Assembly (NCBI RefSeq): GCF_051020765.1
Contig: NC_134935.1
Span: forward strand, 6,511,579 to 6,575,578
DNA length: 64,000 nt
From: Lasioglossum baleicum
Lineage: Eukaryota; Arthropoda; Insecta; Hymenoptera; Halictidae
Direction of reading: 5' to 3'
The position numbers and the translations under genes were made by a program. Positions within the stretch are counted from its first letter, which is position 1. The number at the start of each line of letters is the position of its first letter. Under the pieces are notes generated by a model that worked only from the letters and a program-made list of their open reading frames with translations, made no database searches and had not been told where the DNA came from. Below, piece by piece: positions 33,808 to 43,946 of this stretch.

Positions 33808-34042
33808 TTAGTCTCCTTAGCATTTATTTACCTAGCTACTGTACACTTTATTTTCCATGGTTCCTTCTAGAAGTTTGTTCCTCCCCATGAGTACAACACG
33901 ATACAACCACAAAATAAATTCGATCTTGAAGAAGTCTGTCAAGTTCGTTTCTGCAGGAAACATTTCTGGCAGTTCTTTATCAATTCTAAGGTTTGGAATC
34001 CCGCTGTAACGGTTTGAACGCATAATTTCTTGACACGGTAGA
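33808..34042. other. Unannotated stretch
   Basis: Short stretch with no recognised feature. Confidence 0.4.
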
Positions 34043-34153
34043 ATCTGCTTGACTACGATTACACGAGCTGGTCTCGCTCGAGCTGACTGTAAATGTTAGC
34101 AGAACGCAATGAGGCTTGTTCCTTGGAAGATAACGTGACTAGGGTTCAACAGG
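34043..34153 (-). repeat. Dispersed 110 bp repeat, inverted partner at 58909-59020
   Basis: The two segments match at roughly 85 percent by eye. Shared blocks include ATCTGCTTGACTACGATTAC, GTAAATGTTAGCAGAACGCA and CCTTGGAAGATA. There are no obvious inverted ends, so this could be a SINE-like or other interspersed repeat piece. Confidence 0.85.
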
Positions 34154-35065
34154 ATGTACTCCCATGGCTACCATGATGAAACGAAGGCATATCCGGGATC
34201 CGATGTTACTTCGTCTCCACGGAGAGCCGGGCTCGTTCATGTTTTACCGTCGCCAGTTCCTTTCACGAGTTTTTACGAGTTGCCAGCCGTCCACCGTAAC
34301 GCCGGGCACCCGAGTACTTTTATCAAAGGCCATTTCTGTTCCCGGTATCGGGAGCTAATGCTCGAGATAGGCGTCCAAGCATTGTCCACGTTAAGCTTCG
34401 AGATTACCGCCGGAAAAAATCAAGGTGTCCCGCAGAAACTATTCTGCCTTCTTTACAAGCGATGAACTTTACGGGCACCAGCGCGACATCTTTGTTCGCG
34501 TAACTGGCGCTTTTAATCAGATACCGGGCTCTGTATGCGAATCACCGTTTAGCGGACTGTTGGGATTATTCGACTTCCTTTACATAGATGTGCACATACG
34601 TGGAGCTCCCCAAGCACCGGGCACAATAAGGACCCTTTAACCCTACTGTGCACAGCTTTGAAGCGGCTATGGAATTTAATTTCTCGATCCGAGGCCTTTT
34701 TGAAGGCGCATGTCTTGCTTCTACCATTTTAGTTATCGGTAATGGTTATTGGTAGCTAACCAAAAAAATTCTCAAAGCTCTCTTGAAACAACAGCAATCC
34801 CTACTGATCACAATTCGTGGTTCACACTTATATTACTTACAAGGGAACATATTCAGTTGATACTAGCCGATTTTGATAAAAGACATATAACCCATCGATT
34901 ACAATCGCCGTAGAAGTTTTCACTTCGGTCGTGCGGTCTTATTCGAAGTCAGAGTCTACATTTTTCAAGTGCTGCAAGTCGGCGTAAAATGCTCACAATT
35001 TCTCATTTCTCCTAGGAAATCAGGTTTTCAATGGTTCCTGGTAGCCAGAATGATTTTAGTCATTC
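34154..35065. other. Unannotated stretch
   Basis: 34150-34660 is open in overlapping plus-strand frames (longest 103 codons) with no known relatives. TTAACCCTACTG at 34637 is a lone TTAACCCT motif. Confidence 0.4.
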
Positions 35066-35228
35066 TAGACTGCGGATCTTTATGCATTTATGGGTTATGA
35101 AATTTTTCGAAAAAAGCTAGAATATAAAATTCGATAGAATTTCCTGTTTAAAAATAGGATGTTATTTCATTCATCTTTCTGCAAATTTGTCTACAAAAAT
35201 TGGAAAATGCATAAACATCCGCAGTCTA
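35066..35228 (+). mobile_element. TAGACTGCGG-family MITE, subfamily B
   Basis: Ends TAGACTGCGG and CCGCAGTCTA are intact; 163 bp. The interior block GCTAGAATATAAAATTCGAT is shared with 36405-36605. No target duplication is visible. Confidence 0.82.
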
Positions 35229-35762
35229 CCTATAAGAATTATCATGTCTGAAATGAAGACGTCCCCGTTGAACCCTGGCAGCATTATCTTCGGTGCAAGA
35301 GCAGCAGATGTATCAGGCGTTCCCGCAGAAAACTTGCGTGCTCGCGTTGAATTTTAGCCAAGCTTCTTACAGGCTTCGCACAGTTCTCTTGGCCAATCGT
35401 CTCATCGTTCGTCTTGGCCGAGTGCCGACAGTCGAAAAGGGAGCCCTAGCAACAGCTGCTACGTGAAAAGGGTCCGCTAGTGGAGCGAAGGAACACCGGA
35501 ACCGACGCGACAGTCTGGTCACGTAATATTTCGTCTCTCGTCGAATGGTTCGCCAGGAATGACGCAGACGAGGCGTATCTGGTCTGTTGGGTAGAGGGCG
35601 GACCACCTAACGTAACCACGTTAATCCTCTCTTGCCATATATGACTTTTTTTGGAGGCTATAATGATCGAAACTTCTTTACTTTTAACTATTTTCGCAGG
35701 AAGGGTTTTAATGTGTTCGAACTTTTAGAAAACGAGGGAAGTTCAACCACTTTTTTCATATA
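35229..35762. other. Unannotated stretch
   Basis: CpG-rich 35260-35620, with a 79-codon minus-strand frame that resembles nothing known. Confidence 0.4.
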
Positions 35763-35972
35763 TTAGGTTGGCAACTAAGCTCGCGACCTCCACATTTTCT
35801 CAAACAAAGTCATTTATATATTTTAAGCACGAGTATTTTATATCGAATTAATCGCAAAATTCAGAGCTTTCCAATGATATACAGTTGAAAAGGAATGGCC
35901 ACTGAATAAGGTTATAACGATACAATAACAGAACTTCGAAACAAAAGGTCGCGAATTTAGTTGCCAACCTAA
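35763..35972. mobile_element. mariner-type MITE with TA target
   Basis: Ends read inward TTAGGTTGGCAACTAAG and TTAGGTTGGCAACTAAA. TA dinucleotides sit at 35761-35762 and 35973-35974. The inverted repeat extends about 28 bp to a GCGACCT block. 210 bp with no coding capacity. Confidence 0.88.
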
Positions 35973-36034
35973 TACGTATGTGCCCGTAATTACGAGATTT
36001 CAAAATGAAATAGTACTTTTCTGTTATTAATATA

Positions 36035-36390
36035 CAGGGTGTCCCAAAATTCCGTCAACAGCCGGAAATGGGAGGTTCCTGAGATCATTTGAAGCAATAT
36101 TTTCCTTTGCAAAAATGTTATCCGCGGCTTTGTTTAGGAGTTATTAACGAAAAACACGGACCAATCAGAGCGCGACCTAGACACGAGTTGGCACAGTAGT
36201 CATGGCGCGTCAACTGTCTATTGGCCGACTGTGCCAACTCGCGTCTAAGTCGCGCTGTGATTGGTCCGTGTTTTTCGTTAATAACTCCTAAACAAAGCCG
36301 CAGATAACATTTTTGCAAAGGAAAATATTGCTTCAAATGATCTCAGGAACCTCCCATTTCCGGCTGTTGAAGGAATTTTGGGAAAATTGT
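36035..36390. mobile_element. Palindromic TA MITE with CAGGGTGTC end, copy 1
   Basis: The left end is TA plus CAGGGTGTCCCAAAATT. Arms of about 150 bp pair almost completely around a loop near 36205-36230. The arms contain AAAAATGTTATCCGCGGCTT and GACCAATCAGAGCGCGACC. The right terminus is eroded. It is homologous throughout to 48949-49304, so the similar open frames in the two places are artefacts of the hairpin. Confidence 0.87.
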
Positions 36391-36404
36391 TAATATATGA
36401 TTAC

Positions 36405-36605
36405 TAGACTGCGGATCTTTATGCACTTATGGCTTACGAAAATGTTCAAAAAAGGCTAGAATATAAAATTCGATAGAATTTTGTACAATTTTTATTTGTT
36501 ATAGATTTACAAATGCTGTTCCCATTAAAAATAGGATTTTATTTCGTTCCACTTTCTTGAAATTTGTCTACGAAAATTGAAAAACGCATAAACATCCGCA
36601 GTCTA
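36405..36605 (+). mobile_element. TAGACTGCGG-family MITE, subfamily B, complete
   Basis: 201 bp with intact ends. TGATTAC occurs just outside on the left (36398-36404) and 3 bp outside on the right, consistent with a target duplication. It lies 15 bp after the previous element. Confidence 0.83.
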
Positions 36606-36606
36606 A

Positions 36607-36718
36607 TGTGATTACTCATCTATTAAAATCATTAAGGAAAGAGATAACATGGAATTTAGTTTCTATTCCATGCAATCGATGCAGATCATTTTTATTTTGC
36701 ATGAAGATCCGCACTCGG
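36607..36718 (+). mobile_element. TAGACTGCGG-family MITE, subfamily A right half
   Basis: Shows CAATCGATGCAGATCATTTT and GATCCGCACTC. It is the best local match to the right half of the MITE interrupted by nad5 at 18969-19553 and gives its uninterrupted sequence. Confidence 0.7.
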
Positions 36719-38200
36719 TTAATATATAATGTTCAAAGACAATCTAGACTGACGATAACTACGAATTATACTAAACCGTGAACGACGAAATGGGTTTGAC
36801 GATCACCGTTGCGGAAGATATGACAAGGCGCGTATAAATGGAATTGTTTGATAATTTCTCGCGAAGTATCTTTACGGCTCCGGTAATGGTAAAATAAAGC
36901 CGCCGAAATGGGTCATTTTGAACGGGAGCAAGAACATTAACAGTGAAATAAATCTCGTTTAGTGGGTTACTCCTCGTTCGCTTAATATAAAAGAACACTT
37001 AAACTTGTGAGTCGTGTGGGTTGGTTAGTGGTGTTTAATAGTCGCCAGTTTGCGAGATACTCGCGTCGAAGATTTGTAGCTGGTTGTCGGTTACAATGTT
37101 ACTTAATCCACTTGTACATTACATTATTGATCGGAAAATCATAGCTACGTTCGGAGAAGAGAAAGTTAGTGGTAGACGAAAATTTATGAGCCTGAAGGTT
37201 TCGAAACCGTCCTCCAAGTTCTCAAGTGTTCGCCCGTTGTCTAAATATCTTGAGAAATTCACGAATTTCTAAGAGGGCGGAGATACATGGCAACCAATTG
37301 CGACAAGATTTATTGCAGCCTCTAAACCTGGCATCATGCTGCGCCTCGTGTCTGCGGAAATTTTAACTTTTCAACAGGTTGGTAGACTAATCATGAGTAG
37401 ACCATTCTTTCATATTAAAAAACCACCAGGTAAAATGTAGAATGACGAATTAAAATAATTTAAGAATTACATTGTAGTTGGTGAATATTTTTACAGGAAA
37501 AAATGATCCCCAGTGTTCTCTCCAGAATAAGCCATTTTAGGTACGAAAAGATTTTACGAATAAAGTCTAACAATTTTCGAGAGGAAAATTCCGAAACATC
37601 CTCTTAAGGCTGATGTTGTTATCGTTCCTCATCGAGATTACTTTATCGGCATTAGCTTGCTGAAAAATTGTTGAAAAACTGTTGAAAAACCGAACGCGGT
37701 GAAGTTCGTGGACCGCGCGGATTACTCGCGCGCGTTGCGCGGCGCGCAGCAATTTTCATTTAACAGGCGCGGCAGCGCGAGCGTGAAATTAATTACGGCC
37801 CACTTTTCCTGACGATCCTAATTACGATTAATGGCATTCGACGGGACGAAAACAAAGCCCGCGAGAAACGCCGCGGTGGCGTCACCGGTCCCCGCTCGGA
37901 CGCCATCGATCCTCCCGCACTCGTGGTCTGCCATTCCCGCGATTATAAAAGTGTGTTTGAAAAAAGGCCACCTCTAATTCGGTTTCCGTGTTCCCGCGAA
38001 GCTAGAAAACCCTTACGGAAGCGAGCAAGGAGCCAAATGGGGCGCGATAAAATTCCGAACCGACTGCGACGTGGTCTGCCGCCTTAAACCCGATCCGATA
38101 ATCCACGATTAATACGGTTGTTGATCAAGTTCTCCTTGGCCCGAGCTTAACCAATTCCTGGCCCGAATCTGCAGTTACAAATTGCCGGAATGCCGATTCC
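36719..38200. other. Unannotated 1.5 kb stretch
   Basis: 37680-38110 is strongly CpG-rich (GCGCGC runs). No exon or repeat is recognised. Confidence 0.4.
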
Positions 38201-38238
38201 CTGCCTCCGCGAGTTATTGGCACCTGCAATGCGTAGCG
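38201..38238 (+). repeat. 38 bp direct repeat, copy 1
   Basis: CTGCCTCCGCGAGTTATTGG followed by CACCTGCAATGCGTAG recurs at 38898-38935 with two differences. The two copies are 697 bp apart. Confidence 0.8.
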
Positions 38239-38897
38239 AAACGGAGAACCAGTTCAACCAGGAACCGAGATAATCGGTTGTCTTTCGTTTTTATTATTCC
38301 CGTAAAATTGTTGTTCTTGCAATTCATTGTCAGGAATACATTCCGAGCTCTGTTCATTGTTAAAGACAAACGATGTTCTATCTCCAAGAATATTATACCA
38401 TCCCGAGTCACACAGATTCTTTCTTCCCTGTAGTAACAGGCTTATCGAGCTACCGTCTATTGTCTACCATCCTCCAGGAGCTGACAATCTTCGTCATCGT
38501 AAGCAGCGATTTCCAAGTACATACTTCGTACCACGGAATAATTAAACCGTTTACAGGAAAACGACGCTTTGAAGATTTCGCAACCGCCGACGTGTTTCGC
38601 GGTGAGGTGAATACTTTCAACCCATTGTTGCCGGAACACTTTGTATTATTAAAAAAATTGCTGGAAATGTGGATAGACATAGTCTCGTTAAAGTGGAAAC
38701 TAATTTTAGCGCACCGCGCGCACAATTGCTGTGAATGAATTTGATTCGTCACGCTCCGAGGTGAAAATGTTACCCCCTCTCTGCCAGTAGATGATATATT
38801 AGTGACGCGACACGTGCAGGATAGAGAGGAAAGGCATCACGTGACGTAGAAGGGGAAGGGTAGAGTGGGAGACAATCTCTTAATCTAGCGACTCAGC
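38239..38897. other. Unannotated stretch between direct repeats
   Basis: A 121-codon plus frame (38373-38738) and a 100-codon minus frame overlap. Neither is recognisable. Confidence 0.35.
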
Positions 38898-38935
38898 CTG
38901 CCTCTGCGAGTTATTGGCACCTGCATTGCGTAGCT
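38898..38935 (+). repeat. 38 bp direct repeat, copy 2
   Basis: Second copy of the segment at 38201-38238. Confidence 0.8.
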
Positions 38936-39039
38936 CGACGAAGGAGCTTCAGCCCCGCTACACATCCGTTTTTCTAACGTGCGGCGACCCTGCGGTAACG
39001 GAATTGCGGTAAATATTGTATCTCGGCGCCGCAACTACG

Positions 39040-40380
39040 CACAGTGCGGACAAATGGCCTAATATTCGGCACTTTTCTCTAAATTTAGTTATTAATGTAT
39101 ATATAGGTAATTTTTTTACAGAAAATGTGATATTTACCAATATAATTAATCAATTTATTAAGAAATTAACAATTTTTATTTAAACAAAAATATATTTTTA
39201 AAAACTAACAAATTTAAAACGAAATTAATAATAAATGAACCATATTTAATATTAATAATAATAAACTTAGACAAATTATAATAGTATAAAGAAAATTAAC
39301 AAACTTAACAAAACGCTATTCGCTATCCGAGTTATCCTCGGTACTTTGAATGTGATCCAAAATTAATGAATCATTCAATCCCGTGATCTTGCACATTTCT
39401 GATTAAATATTGATCAATTTCAGTAAAATCGCAAGATTTGCTTTTTGTTGTCGTTTCTCGAGATATTTCAATCTCTTCAGATAAATCGTCCACCCTGTAT
39501 AATTATTGCAAAATTGTATTATGCATAAAAATGATTATTATATGATTATTAATAACAATTTTCATCCTAATATGCATTTTTTGCAAAAGAAATGTATTTC
39601 ATATCGTGATATACACGAATATTGAATGTTTCTGTGGCGGTCAAATGGCAAAATTTTGTACAAATATCCAAATTTGTTTACGAATGTATATGTATTGGTA
39701 ATTATTCGCAGAAAATGAAATTTAACGATATAACTAATAAATTTAAAAAGAAATTAACGAATTTTCCACAATACAACATAAAGGCAAGGTACGGGCACTT
39801 ATTAAAAAGTTTATAAAATTAAGAGTAGCAGTTAGTTGCAGGCTAAACTATGAAATTCTTAAACTACCACAAGTAATATATCCGAATATGTCAAAATCTC
39901 AGGATATTTTTTGCCTTTCTCGAGATATGTTAATTTGACGTTTTATATGCAAGTAATAAATAAAACCACCGTTGAAAATTTATACAAAAAATAAATCTAC
40001 TTTATTAAATGTAAAAAGAATGCATATACCTTGGTGAGCATTTTCCATTATACAGAATTATTATTGCAACACTGATTTACAATTAATGTAATATTATTTG
40101 ATTTTTGGGACTCTAGAGAGTGCGACGCACATGGTAAAATTTTTTATAAAAATCTAAATTTGGTTACTAATGTCAATGCAATAGTAATTATTCACAAAAA
40201 AAAAATGTAACAATAAAATTAATAAATTAAAAAAAGAAATTAACAATATTTATGCATAAAAATTATTGTTATATGATTGATAATGTCAATTACCACCTAA
40301 TAAAACGTTTTGCCAAAGGAATTTATCGTACATCGTGATATACACGTGTAGTGAGATATGCCACGTTTGTCCGCACTGTG
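39040..40380. mobile_element. Transib-like element with CACAGTG ends, 1341 bp
   Basis: Both ends read inward CACAGTGCGGACAAA (15 bp identical). A perfect 5 bp direct repeat CTACG lies outside (39035-39039 and 40381-40385). A CACAGTG-type heptamer and a 5 bp GC-rich target duplication are the defining traits of the Transib superfamily, relatives of RAG1. The interior is very AT-rich and internally repeated. Blocks near 39070-39180, 39640-39760 and 40130-40240 share AAGAAATTAAC and GTAATTATTC motifs. Blocks at 39501-39615 and 40245-40350 share ATCGTGATATACACG. No transposase frame remains, so it is non-autonomous. The family is inferred from the ends. Confidence 0.75.
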
Positions 40381-40385
40381 CTACG

Positions 40386-41867
40386 GTTCGAACGAATGTG
40401 CAGCGCCTAATTGAATCCATAGTATGTCAGACCGCAATTCGGATGAAAAACGGATGTGTGTAGCGAGCCTTAGTTGGACGAGAAATCTAAATTGCAGGTT
40501 GTCTTTCATTTTTCGGACGACTCTGTTCAAACTTCCGCGTTCTATTTGAGAGAATTCGGTCTCTCGGAAGCCGAGAAATGTCGGGAGCGGCAAAGGCGAA
40601 ATTTGTCGCGCGAATTCTATCAGGAAAACGAGACTCCGGGAATAACCCGGCGCGGTGAGCGCGTTCGCTCGATAAGCTCCGGTATGAACGTAGAACAACT
40701 TTTCGGAAAGCCCGGAAAATCCATGGACCGGGTCGGCGGGACGAGGCAACAGTGTGCAAATACTCGTAGTCCTTTATCAAGCGAGTGGTTAACGAGGGTG
40801 CTTATTAAAATATGCTCGATCGCTTCTTTGTTTCCCGCGCGGGGGTGAGCAGACACAAGCCGGTGTTTTTCGTTTGTTACAGCTTGGTTCCAGTCGGAAT
40901 CCAGCACAGTGTACACGAAACGGTTTCCATTCGCAGGATTAACTTTCTATTTTTCTTGTTTTTCATGAGAAGCGTTCATTACGGTCAATGACTTTAGCCC
41001 GGGGGGGTACAACGCTCCGCGAGCGACGGGCGTCAAAGGCCACGAAGCAACTAGCTCCGAGTTGTTTCGGTTCGACGGAGCAGACGAGAATAAACAAGCT
41101 CCGCGGGAGCTTATAAGATGCTACAGAAACTGTTCCGTAGAAGGCGAACCATAGTTTTCGCGGGCGAAGTTAATTTAAGAAACAACCAGCTGAATTTAAC
41201 CCTCCTCGAATTCTGATAGCGTTTCTCTGCTAACGTTCGTGACGTTCGTGGCTCCACGTCTACACGCTGACAAGCCAGTTGAATAAACCGCACCCTTGAC
41301 CTGTTTCGCGAAATTACCCTGCCTCGGAATATCCAGTCGTTCGACGAACACTTTCACCTGGATCTTGAAAAATATTAATACTTTTGCATTTTACGTTTGT
41401 ACAGGGTGTAACGAAACGGTTCGTCTCGGCTGCCATAGGCGTATTCTGCATCTTCGACGTTGAATGTTAAGGGCAAATTTTCTTTTTTATTGTATTGCTA
41501 CTTCAAAATGTTATATTAAGTGGATAAATCGAGGGGTGAGTCGAGTGGTCAAAACGAAAAAATCACGTCAGGTGGCGTTGCGAGTGTTCCATTGATTTTT
41601 CGGTGACCTTTTTTTCGGTGGACGCTGGCCAGACAATTTCTTTTCCCTGTTTTTCCCGGTCGCCAGGCTTCTTTACGAGACCCAAGTCTCGCTATACATC
41701 CTCGAATCGCTCGCAAAGATAACCATGCCACCACCGCTGAACTAGGAACCGGCCAATTAGGTGCAGGGAGCTGATGTATCTACCTTGTTTGCGCAGAATC
41801 TCTATCATCCGGGTTTCTAAAGAATTAATTGAACGAGGGACTTTACAGCATCTTGTTACGTTTCTAA
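40386..41867. other. Unannotated 1.5 kb stretch
   Basis: 40480-40860 and 41000-41300 are CpG-rich and open on both strands. ACAGGGTGT at 41402 and TTAACCCTCCTC at 41198 look like isolated transposon ends. No gene is recognised. Confidence 0.4.
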
Positions 41868-42225
41868 TTCAAATTTATTCTTTTCATGAGTGCCCACGTA
41901 ATTCAAAATTGTACTTCGAATGAGAGAGGCCGCGTAATTGAAAATTATTCTTTGAATGAGTGGTCGCGTAATTACTAAAATTATATTTCGAATGAGCGTC
42001 CGCGGAATTCGAAATTGTACTTCGAATGAGAGGCCGCGTAATTGAAAATTATACTCCGAATGAGTGATCGCGTAATTCCTAAAATTATATTTCGAATGAG
42101 CATCCGCGGAATTCAAAATTGTACTTCGAATGAGAGGCCGCGTAATTGAAAATTATACTCTGAATGAGTGATCGCGTAATTCTCAAAATTATATTTCGAA
42201 TGAGCGTCCGCGGAATTCAAAATTC
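41868..42225. repeat. Tandem array with higher-order period of 104 bp
   Basis: A basic unit of about 35 bp (GCGTAATT..AAAATTATA..TCGAATGAG) is arranged in triplets. Position CGCGGAATTC recurs at 42001, 42105 and 42209, exactly 104 bp apart. About 3.4 higher-order units are present. The minus-strand open frames across it are repeat artefacts. Confidence 0.93.
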
Positions 42226-43946
42226 TGTTTTTCCACAACGAGCGGAACAGCCGGTATCGTTTAGACATCTTAAAACTTAGACCTCCGGCGAAGAATTCTG
42301 CCGGCAAAGCGTGTGTAAATTGGCCGCGAGTAGTCCGTTGATATTTATCGCGAGCCAACTGGGTCTTGGGATGCGTCCGACCTCTTAAAAGAACTGCTGT
42401 TCCAAACTAATTTCGAACTGCGCGGTTTTTCTGTATTTCCAAGAATGCAGCCGCGCTAATTTCACGCACCGTTTGCACGGCCTCCGTCCTAGAATGAATA
42501 GTACGGGAATCAGTTTGAAAAGCGCAACCTGGGCACAGCAGTGCTAGTTGGTCCGAGTAAGCTGGCCAATCATTTGCTATTGGTATAATTCAAAGAGAAT
42601 CCTGGAACAAATGGATAGCCGGGGTAATTAAATTGTAACGAACATTGCAATTACAACCACCTCACGAATGATCTCCCCTATCGATTAAACGTCCGTTACA
42701 ATTTAGGAAAATTTTGCAATATTCAACCCCAGAGTTCGAACTCGTGTAGACTAATGGAGTTAAATAAATCATCGGTGTCTTATAAAAGCTACAATACATA
42801 TGTGAAGCATACATTTTGTTTTTGCAGTGAAAATGGCACCACATTTCATTTACAGAGGAAAATTTTTCATTTCTTTATTGGACTGTGAAAAGGTTAATGA
42901 AATCAAATGAAATCAAATCGTTGCCGATTATCATTGCAGCGCGCGGTATTTTACAAAGCTGCGTACGAATGTTGGTAAATCCAGAGCGAACGCGTCACTG
43001 TTTGAAATTGCATCGTGGAAAACGATGCTTCGGGAAAAAGCGTCGTAACGAGGCGAATGAAATAATTCACCATGAAAGTCGGCGGCGATCGTTGGGAACG
43101 ATGCTGGCCGGTGCCTTTCAACGAGTTTTAATTTGCTCGCGGGCGAGCAACGCGGATACAATTGCAATTTCGGCTGCTCGACTCCATTCAACCGACAAAA
43201 AGATCGAACTTTTTTGGTGTTCGCGCGGCGAACGACAGAGCGGGTACGGTGACCCGAGCAAACATTCGATCTCTGGTCGACAGCCGGCGCGACAAGGTTT
43301 GTTAGGATCCCGCAAATTAACTGAACGCTGTTTAATTGGCGTACTACGGCAAACGCAAGCAGTCGAGCAGTCCCGCGCCCGTTCCCTTCCGAATGAAATC
43401 GGCAATCCGATTGACGGCGCGAACCTTGAAACGCGAGGCACTCGCGAGGATTAGCATCGCGGTGTGTCACGCTTCTCGCCAAGAAAATTCAATTACACCT
43501 GGGGAACGTTTCCTTTCGCCATCCCGCACATATTAGGGATGTATTCTGGCCCAATGAGTCTACCTCATGACTGGCACATGCGTTGCTTTATAAAAATTAT
43601 TATAATATGTTTATCAGAATATGTTTGGATACAAAAATGTGTATAATCATTTCCAGTGAAAGCGTCATTATAATTTCAATAATTGCAAAGTGAACTGTTG
43701 AACAGTGTTCCGACGGCAATTTATGTATTGAGATATGCATTTTTGCTTTGTTCTGTACTGCATCTTAAACTCAATGAATTGAGCGTTGCCATTTCGATAA
43801 GGCAACACATTTACCACAAAAATGGATAAATACTATTTCTACAGATACTTTCTTTACCGGACAGTGTACCATCTAAACATATTTTCAACTCTCTACTGCA
43901 CATAACTGAAAAATGTCACGCAATTTATCAGAACATCTCACAGACG
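42226..43946. other. Unannotated 1.7 kb stretch with long bidirectional open frames
   Basis: 42885-43454 (plus, 189 codons) and 42931-43482 (minus, 183 codons) overlap almost completely. The GC-rich composition removes stops on both strands. Neither translation has a domain or motif I recognise, and neither has clear splice sites, so I do not call a gene. Confidence 0.45.

Noticed and set aside
41868..42225. Regularly spaced 35 bp repeats resembling a CRISPR array
   Set aside because: There are no unique spacers between repeats, units are contiguous, and the context is eukaryotic.
42885..43482. Longest open frames of the window, 189 codons plus and 183 codons minus
   Set aside because: They overlap on opposite strands in GC-rich DNA where stops are rare. 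The translations show no domain, no conserved motif and no splice context.
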